From: an uncultured Gammaproteobacteria bacterium
Lineage (GTDB): Bacteria; Pseudomonadota; Gammaproteobacteria; GCA-002705445; GCA-002716945
Length of the DNA stretch: 12,892 nucleotides
Reading direction: 5' to 3'
Assembly: GCA_913041865.1 (NCBI GenBank)
Contig: CAJWIW010000025.1
Coordinates: 1-12,892 of the forward strand
The translations under genes were made by a program, and so were the position numbers. Below the pieces are notes generated by a model that had not been told where the DNA came from, did no database searches, and saw nothing but the letters and a program-made list of their open reading frames with translations. Positions 7,310-12,892 of the stretch are shown piece by piece; the stretch's first letter is position 1; the number at the start of each line of letters is the position of its first letter.

Positions 7310-8670
7310 GTGTAAAAGTCAAACAATCCATTAACTTATCAAATAAAGTTGCAATGACTCAACAGATTCAACTTGCTATCAAACTACTGCAACTTAATAC
7401 ACAGGACCTTCAGAAAGAGATTGATGAAAAATTGTTGAATAATCCATTTCTAGAAAACGAATCAGTATATAGTTATCAAGACCTCCCCCAACAAAATTTG
7501 TCAGTGGTGCACAAGAGTAACGACTTTTTATCCAGTAGTGCGAATGATGATTACATAGAACAAACAGCTGCAAAAAATCAGACATTAAGAGAATATTTAT
7601 TATGGCAAATAAAAATGTCTAAACTGAATAAAATAGATCAATTAATTGCTTATACAATAATTGAATGTATTGATGACAGTGGATTTTTAGCCATCAGTTT
7701 AGATGAGATTTTTGTTCAATTGAATAAGAATGAAGATATTAATTATCAAGAAATATTTGCTGTTCTTCATAAAATTCAACATCTTGACCCTATCGGTGTC
7801 GGTGCAAGATCGCTCTGTGATTGCCTACTAATTCAGCTAGAGCATTATCACAAAGATAATAAAAAATATTATAAGGCGAGAAATATTGTACAAAAACTAG
7901 GAAATAATCTTGAAACTAAATTATCTAATTATAAAACATTTTCGAATGAAATTCAGAAGATCAAAGATGAGGACAAAGATGTAGCAGATATTATTATTTC
8001 GTTAAATCCAAAGCCAGGAAACATAATTTCATCTGAAATATTCCAAGAGCATATTACTCCTGATGTAATAACTACTAAAAAAGATGGCTCATGGGTTGTC
8101 GAACTAAATCCAGAGATTAATCCTAAGATTAAGATTAACAAAATGTATGAGGGTCTACTATCAAATGTAAAAAACAAAAAAGATCTTGAATATATAAAAT
8201 CTAATTTACAGGATGCAAAGTTTTTTCTTAAGGCGTTAAATAACAGAAATTTAACTATACACAGGGTGGCTAAAGTATTAATGAAAAAGCAAGAAGATTT
8301 TCTCACTCATGGCGAAATAGCTCTAAAACCATTAGTGTTAAGAGATATATCTTCAATTTTAAATTTACATGAATCAACTATTTCAAGGTCCACGAGTAAT
8401 AAATATATACAAACACCCAGAGGGGTATATGAATTAAAATATTTTTTCTCTTCGGAAATCAGAACTGATTACGGTAAGAAGTTATCATCTATTACCATCA
8501 AAGAGATGATTAAAAAATTAATCAATAATGAAGATGCAAGGTCCCCTCTTAGTGATTCGCAGATTTCTAAGAGTTTTTCTGATAATGGAATCAAAGTTGC
8601 TCGAAGAACAATAACTAAATATAGAGAGTCAATGGGTATCCTATCATCGACTGATCGGAGATTAAAATAA
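7306..8670 (+). CDS. rpoN: RNA polymerase sigma-54 factor, RpoN
   Basis: RpoN directs RNA polymerase to -24/-12 promoters and needs AAA+ enhancer-binding activators to open them. The 454-residue protein is slightly shorter than E. coli RpoN (477). Region I, which contacts activator, is intact and glutamine-rich (LSNKVAMTQQIQLAIKLLQL, 11-30). The acidic region II (~53-90) is short and carries most of the length difference. The core-binding region has LDPIGVGARSL (160-170) and LNPKPG (233-238). The helix-turn-helix is around LRDISSILNLHESTISRSTS (345-364), followed by YIQTPRGVYELKYFFS. The RpoN box is ARRTITKYRE (432-441), two conservative changes from the usual ARRTVAKYRE. The start overlaps the lptB stop, with GGTGA 11 nt upstream. 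No enhancer-binding protein gene is in the window. hpf, normally next, is absent: ptsN starts one nucleotide after the stop. Confidence 0.97.
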   Translation: MSVKVKQSINLSNKVAMTQQIQLAIKLLQLNTQDLQKEIDEKLLNNPFLENESVYSYQDLPQQNLSVVHKSNDFLSSSANDDYIEQTAAKNQTLREYLLWQIKMSKLNKIDQLIAYTIIECIDDSGFLAISLDEIFVQLNKNEDINYQEIFAVLHKIQHLDPIGVGARSLCDCLLIQLEHYHKDNKKYYKARNIVQKLGNNLETKLSNYKTFSNEIQKIKDEDKDVADIIISLNPKPGNIISSEIFQEHITPDVITTKKDGSWVVELNPEINPKIKINKMYEGLLSNVKNKKDLEYIKSNLQDAKFFLKALNNRNLTIHRVAKVLMKKQEDFLTHGEIALKPLVLRDISSILNLHESTISRSTSNKYIQTPRGVYELKYFFSSEIRTDYGKKLSSITIKEMIKKLINNEDARSPLSDSQISKSFSDNGIKVARRTITKYRESMGILSSTDRRLK

Positions 8671-8671
8671 C

Positions 8672-9121
8672 ATGAATATGGCAGATCTAATTAGCAAGGA
8701 CTCAATACTCGTTAACGTCAAGTCTAAAAGTAAGAAAAACGCTCTTGAGACTATAAGTGATAATCTTGCAAATGGTGACTCAGGTCGAAAAGATACAATT
8801 TTTGATAAGCTTTATGAGCGGGAAAAACTTGGAACTACTGCATTTGGTCAAGGTATTGCTATCCCTCACGCGCGGATTCCTCATATTGAATCACCAAAAA
8901 TTTTATTTATGAAATTATCGGAAGGGATTGATTTTGATGCAATAGATAAAAAAAAAGTTGATTTAATATTCTCACTCATAGTGCCTGACACAAAAGATGA
9001 CTTTCATCTAGAGATACTATCTAAAGTTGCTGCGCTTGTAGATAACAAAATTTTTGTTCAGAGAATCAGGGATTTATCTGATAAAAAAGAAATTCTGGAT
9101 TTATTCAAAAATAATTTATAG
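8672..9121 (+). CDS. ptsN: Nitrogen regulatory EIIA protein, PtsN (EIIA-Ntr)
   Basis: PtsN is the terminal phosphate acceptor of the regulatory PTS. In characterised gammaproteobacteria its phosphorylation state adjusts potassium uptake, nitrogen responses and envelope stress. The 149-residue protein is a fructose/mannitol-type EIIA domain. The phosphorylation site is H66 in FGQGIAIPHARIPH (58-71), preceded by REKLGTTA. The later VDLIFSLIVPDTKDDFHLEILSKVA region is the conserved second half. The ATG at 8672 has GGAG 11 nt upstream; an in-frame ATG at 8678 is an alternative. A dedicated EI-Ntr (PtsP, with a GAF domain) and NPr are not in the window, so the local HPr and EI may phosphorylate it. 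It lies directly between rpoN and rapZ, as in related genomes. Confidence 0.95.
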   Translation: MNMADLISKDSILVNVKSKSKKNALETISDNLANGDSGRKDTIFDKLYEREKLGTTAFGQGIAIPHARIPHIESPKILFMKLSEGIDFDAIDKKKVDLIFSLIVPDTKDDFHLEILSKVAALVDNKIFVQRIRDLSDKKEILDLFKNNL

Positions 9122-9123
9122 GC

Positions 9124-10005
9124 ATGTCAAAACATATTAATCGAGTCATTCTTATAACTGGTTTATCAGGTTCTGGAAAAAGTAGTGCTCTGCACTCACT
9201 TGAAGATCTAGGTTATTATTGTATTGATAATTTATCACCTGATATGGTTATGAGTATTGTGAAATCATCGATAGCGAGCGATATATCCATTAGTAAAATC
9301 GCAATTAGTATAGATATACGCTCAATGAAGATGACACAAAATATAGTTTCTGCTATCGATTCTATGTATGATTTTTTTCTTAAGGAAAATATTTCAAATA
9401 CAACAATTTACTTGCATGCATCAACAAAAGTTCTCACATCTAGATTTAATGCAACGAGACGCCTTCATCCGTTATCATCAAAAAGGCTATCATTGAGTGA
9501 ATCAATTATAAAAGAGATGGGGTTTTTAAAATTTCTTAAAGAGAGATCAGATCTAGTTATAGATACTGATAAATTAATTCCAACAGACCTTAAAAAATCC
9601 ATAGTGAAGTATGCTAAAAGTGTTAAACATAACAATGATATACTTATTCAACTGCAGTCCTTTGGATATAAATATGGCATACCTGAAGATAGTGATTTTG
9701 TGTTTGATGTTAGATGTCTCAAAAATCCCTTCTGGGATAAGAAACTGAGAGATCTAAATGGCAAACATAAGAAAATTATAGGTTTTCTAGAGGACGATAA
9801 TCAAACACCTAGAATGCTAAAAACTATATTATCTTTTTTGAATACATGGATACCAAAAATTTTAAAGAGTGATAGGAACTATCTAACGATTTCTATAGGG
9901 TGTACTGGCGGTCATCATAGGTCTGTATATGTTACAGAAAAACTTTATAAATCACTCAAGAGTAAATATAATAAACTTATAGTCAAACACAGGGACATTA
10001 ATTAA
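9124..10005 (+). CDS. rapZ: RapZ, GlcN6P-sensing RNase adaptor / nucleotide-binding protein
   Basis: In E. coli RapZ senses glucosamine 6-phosphate and delivers the small RNA GlmZ to RNase E, controlling GlmS and hence amino-sugar supply for peptidoglycan and LPS. The 293-residue protein (family ~285) has Walker A GLSGSGKS (13-20) and then LEDLGYYCIDNLSP (26-39), with P-to-S at the usual NLP. The C-terminal domain has DVRCLKNPFWD (195-205) and the hallmark ISIGCTGGHHRSVYVTEKL (256-274). The ending IVKHRDIN matches the family's terminal basic motif, so the RNA-binding end is kept. Whether GlmZ or GlmY RNAs exist in this organism cannot be told from the window. A start GTP/ATP site and the sugar-binding domain both look functional. 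hprK, which precedes rapZ in Xanthomonas-type clusters, is absent: only two bases separate ptsN and rapZ. Confidence 0.95.
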   Translation: MSKHINRVILITGLSGSGKSSALHSLEDLGYYCIDNLSPDMVMSIVKSSIASDISISKIAISIDIRSMKMTQNIVSAIDSMYDFFLKENISNTTIYLHASTKVLTSRFNATRRLHPLSSKRLSLSESIIKEMGFLKFLKERSDLVIDTDKLIPTDLKKSIVKYAKSVKHNNDILIQLQSFGYKYGIPEDSDFVFDVRCLKNPFWDKKLRDLNGKHKKIIGFLEDDNQTPRMLKTILSFLNTWIPKILKSDRNYLTISIGCTGGHHRSVYVTEKLYKSLKSKYNKLIVKHRDIN

Positions 10006-10388
10006 TGGTTGGTTTATTATTGCTGACACATAATGATATAGGTTTACAATTATTGTTGGCTGCTAAATCCACATATGGGTCGATACCATTTAGGACAGAA
10101 ATACTTGCTATTGACCATTATGATAAGCCTTTAGACATAAGTAGACTTGCTCAACAATATGTGAGAGTTCTAGATAGTGGAAATGGTGTTTTAGTACTTA
10201 CTGATATGTTTGGTTCAACACCTAGTAACATCGCAAAGGAATTTTGTAATAATAAAACAGTTAATGTTGTTTCTGGTATCAATTTGTCAATGTTACTCAA
10301 TATCTTTAACTACCCAAAATTGTCCCTTAAAGTACTCACAAAAAAGGCTATAGAGGGAGGAAAAGATGGGGTGATGATAATAGACTAA
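10005..10388 (+). CDS. Mannose-family PTS EIIA domain protein
   Basis: This 127-residue stand-alone protein is a mannose-family EIIA, which accepts phosphate from HPr on a histidine close to the N-terminus. The site is H9 in LLLLTHNDIG (4-13). VLVLTDMFGSTPSNIA (82-97) is the family's second signature, and GVMIID at the end is also typical. Characterised mannose-type EIIAs feed an EIIB/EIIC/EIID permease, but no such gene follows; the next genes are ptsH and ptsI. In proteobacteria with this rapZ-EIIA-HPr-EI order the protein is thought to be regulatory. The ATG shares a base with the rapZ stop, and AGGG lies 11 nt upstream. The gene is variously called ptsL or manX-like in other genomes; I leave the symbol blank. 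Confidence 0.93.
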   Translation: MVGLLLLTHNDIGLQLLLAAKSTYGSIPFRTEILAIDHYDKPLDISRLAQQYVRVLDSGNGVLVLTDMFGSTPSNIAKEFCNNKTVNVVSGINLSMLLNIFNYPKLSLKVLTKKAIEGGKDGVMIID

Positions 10389-10390
10389 AG

Positions 10391-10657
10391 ATGGAACAAA
10401 GAACAAAAATTATAAATAAGCTTGGTTTGCATGCACGCGCAGCTGCAAAAATTGTTACATTAACAAATAATTATAAATGTAATATACAAATAAAAAACGG
10501 AAGAAAAATTGCTGATGCGAAAAGTATAATGAAGCTCCTTATGCTATCTGCGCCTAGAGGAACAGAGATTACTATTATCGCTAATGGTATTGATGAGTCA
10601 AATGCTATGAAAAGCCTTATAAATCTTATTAAAAATAAATTTGATGAAAATGAATAA
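10391..10657 (+). CDS. ptsH: Phosphocarrier protein HPr
   Basis: HPr carries phosphate from enzyme I to EIIA proteins. The 88-residue protein has the phosphorylatable histidine H14 in NKLGLHARAAAKIV (9-22) and the second signature DAKSIMKLLMLSAPRGTEI (42-60). S45 corresponds to the regulatory Ser46 site that HPr kinase modifies in organisms that have HprK, and the surrounding KSIM context is kept even though hprK is missing from its usual nearby position. The domain structure and length are normal. The start is 2 nt after the EIIA stop. Its end overlaps the start of ptsI, so the two are almost certainly translated together. Its likely targets in view are the mannose-type EIIA and PtsN. Confidence 0.96.
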   Translation: MEQRTKIINKLGLHARAAAKIVTLTNNYKCNIQIKNGRKIADAKSIMKLLMLSAPRGTEITIIANGIDESNAMKSLINLIKNKFDENE

Positions 10658-12398
10658 TCAAACGCCTATTATCATTAAAGGATTAACAGTTTCAAAGGGT
10701 ATTGTTATTGCAAAGTGCAAACGATACGAACATGGACAGAAGGACTATCAAAAGAAATTTATTAATAAGAGAGATATTCAGAGAGAGATAAAAAAATTTG
10801 ATAAATCTGTAAAACTCACTTTGAAAGAAATTCATGGTATTAAAAATAAACTTAAGCCGAGCTTGAGGAACAATATTGGTATATTTCTTGACACACATAT
10901 TCACCTGATCAAAGATAAATCTTTCTTAAGCAATATACGTAAAAATATTCAAGAGAAGTTTTATTGTGCAGATTGGGCAATTGATGAGGAATTTCAATCA
11001 ATAAAACACTCATTCGACGAGATGAAAGATGCTTACATTAAAGAAAGAATCGATGATATCAAACATGTAGTAAAATTATTAATAAAAAATATCAAGCAGG
11101 CACACAAAGCTAATGGTAATATTTTGACGGATGTTAAGAGCATGATTCTTGTAACCGATGATCTAAGTCCTACAGATGTTTTAATCGCACATCAATCAAA
11201 ATGTAGTGGCCTAATTTCCGAATTAGGTGGGAGATCTTCGCATAGCTCAATTTTATCTAGGGGTCTCGAAATCCCCTCAATTGTAGGTCTAAAAAATGCA
11301 CTTGGTGTAATCAAAGATCAGGATCTGTTAGTACTTGATGGTAATAATGGTATTGTAATCATTAATCCTGATACGTCATGTGTCGATTACTACAGGAAAA
11401 TCAAAAATGAAGATGAAAAAAGAAGAAAGTTATTATCGATAGTCATGGAAAAAGAATGTGTAACAAATGATAAACAAAGAGTTGAAATTATGGCGAATCT
11501 TGAGCTACCTCAGGAAATAAAAATTATTAAAGGAAAAAATTTTGACGGTATTGGTTTATTTAGAACGGAATATCTATATACAGACAGAGTAGATATACCA
11601 ACCGAAGCAGAACAAGTCGCGGATTACAAAAAAATTGTTAGGAGTCTAAAAGGTAAGCCAGTTATATTTAGAACATTGGATATAGGTTCAGATAAAGAAA
11701 TACCAGAAAATATCCAAACAGGATCCATTGCAAGGAATCCAGCTCTGGGGCTTAGAGGCATAAGATATAGTCTCAATAATCAAGAGTTGTTTCTGAATCA
11801 AGTCAAGGCTATATTGAGGGCTGGTTACTATGGTGATGTGAAAATAATGTTGCCAATGATTACTACCCTGTCTGAGATACAGAAAGCTAAAAATCTAATT
11901 GAGCTTGCAAAAAGTCAACTGAAAAAGCGTAAAATACTTTTTAGTGATAAGGTAAAAATAGGTATTATGATAGAGGTTCCCGCATCTGCAGTGCTGTCAT
12001 CACGTTTAGCTGAATTTGTTGATTTTTTATCAATTGGAACCAACGATCTTGTACAGTATACACTCGCAATTGATAGAGTTGATGATGAAGTAAATTATTT
12101 ATATGACCCTTTCAATTCAGCTGTTTTGACGCTAATTAATAATGTAATTCAAAGTGGTAAAGAACATGGAGTTGATGTATCACTTTGTGGTGAAATGGCT
12201 GGTGATAAACAATTTACTAAGATTTTATTGGGTATGGGATTAAAATCTTTTAGCATGCATCCAAGTGCAATACCTGAGGTCAAAAAAATCATTGTAGAAT
12301 CAAATATAAAAAATTTGTCCAAGTTATCCTCACAAATAATAAAATGTGTGAATAGCAGAGAGAAGCAGAATCTTATTGAAAAAATTAACAGTACATAA
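10644..12398 (+). CDS. ptsI: PTS enzyme I (phosphoenolpyruvate-protein phosphotransferase)
   Basis: Enzyme I takes phosphate from phosphoenolpyruvate and passes it to HPr. There is no N-terminal GAF domain, so this is a PtsI and not a PtsP. Numbering from a TTG three bases upstream, the phosphohistidine is H201 in ELGGRSSHSSILSRGLEIPS (194-213). The PEP-binding barrel has GLFRTEYLY (305-313), FRTLDIGSDKE (343-353), NPALGLRGIRYSL (366-378), IMIEVPASA (442-450), FLSIGTNDLVQYTLAIDR (462-479) and catalytic C516 in SLCGEMAGD (514-522). All essential residues are present. The HPr-binding helical part (~30-150) is lysine-rich and divergent. Start choice is uncertain: TTG 10641, ATG 10644 or ATG 10650, none with a clear Shine-Dalgarno; overlap with ptsH is 8-17 nt. 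The stop lies one nucleotide from the convergent argF stop. Confidence 0.96.
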   Translation: MKMNNQTPIIIKGLTVSKGIVIAKCKRYEHGQKDYQKKFINKRDIQREIKKFDKSVKLTLKEIHGIKNKLKPSLRNNIGIFLDTHIHLIKDKSFLSNIRKNIQEKFYCADWAIDEEFQSIKHSFDEMKDAYIKERIDDIKHVVKLLIKNIKQAHKANGNILTDVKSMILVTDDLSPTDVLIAHQSKCSGLISELGGRSSHSSILSRGLEIPSIVGLKNALGVIKDQDLLVLDGNNGIVIINPDTSCVDYYRKIKNEDEKRRKLLSIVMEKECVTNDKQRVEIMANLELPQEIKIIKGKNFDGIGLFRTEYLYTDRVDIPTEAEQVADYKKIVRSLKGKPVIFRTLDIGSDKEIPENIQTGSIARNPALGLRGIRYSLNNQELFLNQVKAILRAGYYGDVKIMLPMITTLSEIQKAKNLIELAKSQLKKRKILFSDKVKIGIMIEVPASAVLSSRLAEFVDFLSIGTNDLVQYTLAIDRVDDEVNYLYDPFNSAVLTLINNVIQSGKEHGVDVSLCGEMAGDKQFTKILLGMGLKSFSMHPSAIPEVKKIIVESNIKNLSKLSSQIIKCVNSREKQNLIEKINST

Positions 12399-12399
12399 A

Positions 12400-12892
12400 T
12401 TAGACATTAACTTCTAGCAAAAATTCCAGTAAAGCTTGTGTAGTGTATAGGCGGTTATGAGATTGCTCCCAGACACGACTGGATGGTCCATCAATCACTT
12501 CAGATGTAACCTCTTCATCTCTATGCGCCGGTAAACAATGAAGAAATATTGCATCCTTATTTGCTTTATCCATTATATTTTGATTGATTTGGTAACCTTT
12601 AAAAAGCATTTTCCTCCTCTCATGATCCTCTTCATCACCCATGCTTGCCCATACATCTGTAGTGACTAGATCTGAATTTTCTACTGCTTTACCGGGAAGG
12701 TCACAAAATTCAACAGTATCTGATGAAGAATTAACGACAGATGCATCTGGCTCAAAACCATTAGGTGTTGCGATTTTTAGATTAAATCCGAGTATTTTTG
12801 ATGCGTTGATGTAAGAATTACACATATTACATCCATCACCTACCCATGAAAAAGTCCTATTTTCAAAACTCCCTTTCTCTTCATAATATGTC
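12400..12892 (-). CDS. argF: Ornithine carbamoyltransferase, ArgF, 5' partial
   Basis: ArgF condenses ornithine with carbamoyl phosphate to citrulline in arginine synthesis. The visible C-terminal ~163 residues are about half of a normal ~300-residue enzyme; the frame is open to the window edge upstream of the ATG at 12823-12825, so that ATG is internal. The fragment begins TYYEEKGSF and reaches WVGDGCNMCNSYINAS, the start of the ornithine-binding domain; the usual residue before N-M is N, here C. Further on are VVTTDVWASMGDE-like residues (read as DLVTTDVWASMGDEED), then the catalytic HCLPAHRDEEVTSEVIDGPS, whose cysteine binds ornithine, and VWEQSHNRLYTTQALLEFLL at the end. The HRxEEVT context fits OTC rather than aspartate carbamoyltransferase. 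It is convergent with ptsI, one nucleotide apart, and is a separate transcription unit. Confidence 0.95.
   Translation of the reverse strand, partial: TYYEEKGSFENRTFSWVGDGCNMCNSYINASKILGFNLKIATPNGFEPDASVVNSSSDTVEFCDLPGKAVENSDLVTTDVWASMGDEEDHERRKMLFKGYQINQNIMDKANKDAIFLHCLPAHRDEEVTSEVIDGPSSRVWEQSHNRLYTTQALLEFLLEVNV

Larger units (their letters stand above)
2648..12398 (+). other. Predicted single transcription unit, mlaA to ptsI
   Basis: Twelve plus-strand genes follow each other with gaps of at most 8 nt. Several overlap: yrbG/kdsD and lptB/rpoN by ATGA, kdsD/kdsC and rapZ/EIIA by one base, and ptsH/ptsI by 8-14 bases. No gap has room for an intergenic promoter or terminator. Inference: the genes are co-transcribed from the region before mlaA, perhaps with internal promoters inside coding sequence. 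This couples phospholipid retrieval, Kdo synthesis, LPS export, sigma-54 and the regulatory PTS. Confidence 0.55.

Noticed and set aside
12400..12825. A short complete gene starting at ATG 12825 on the minus strand.
   Set aside because: The frame continues upstream to the window edge with OTC-like residues (WVGDG), so it is a truncated argF and not a separate 141-residue protein.
1..12892. Mobile elements, CRISPR arrays, tRNA or other RNA genes, toxin or defence islands.
   Set aside because: None seen. Coding density leaves no gap over 47 nt, and all genes are chromosomal housekeeping or envelope types with similar base composition.

Overview
The window is a low-GC (by eye roughly one third G+C), very gene-dense piece of a Gram-negative chromosome. 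Gene content and order point to a gammaproteobacterium. The run kdsD-kdsC-lptC-[lptA]-lptB-rpoN-[hpf]-ptsN-rapZ is the classic gammaproteobacterial block. Its continuation into a mannose-type EIIA, HPr and enzyme I resembles the arrangement in Xanthomonas-type and other non-enteric lineages. Gene spacings of -14 to +8 nt, AT-rich codons and missing block members suggest a streamlined, possibly marine or host-associated, genome. I cannot name a genus. No tRNA, rRNA, CRISPR array, insertion sequence or other mobile element was seen, and no gene-free stretch reaches 50 bases.

Layout. (1) Positions 2-2008 (+): the 3' three-quarters of a large RND/MMPL-type inner-membrane exporter whose start lies outside the window. 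(2) 2013-2600 (-): an MlaC-family periplasmic lipid carrier, convergent with the exporter and divergent from the next gene. (3) 2648-12398 (+): an almost gapless run of twelve genes: mlaA, a yrbG-like Na+/Ca2+ exchanger, kdsD, kdsC, lptC, lptB, rpoN, ptsN, rapZ, a mannose-family EIIA, ptsH and ptsI. (4) 12400-12892 (-): the C-terminal half of argF (ornithine carbamoyltransferase), convergent with ptsI and running off the window.

How the genes work together. The exporter, MlaC and MlaA form an outer-membrane phospholipid-trafficking set. None of the MlaFEDB ABC-transporter genes is visible here, and an RND protein sits where the inner-membrane partner would be expected. kdsD and kdsC make Kdo for the LPS core, and LptC/LptB belong to the LPS export machine. 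rpoN, ptsN, rapZ, EIIA, HPr and EI are a regulatory phosphotransferase system with sigma-54 and no sugar permease in view.

The most unusual point is at lptC. The separate lptA gene expected between lptC and lptB is absent. The LptC protein is about 50 residues longer than usual, and the extra C-terminus looks like the last strands of LptA. I read this as an in-frame lptC-lptA fusion that has lost most of LptA. The hpf gene (between rpoN and ptsN) and hprK (before rapZ in Xanthomonas-type clusters) are also absent from their usual places.
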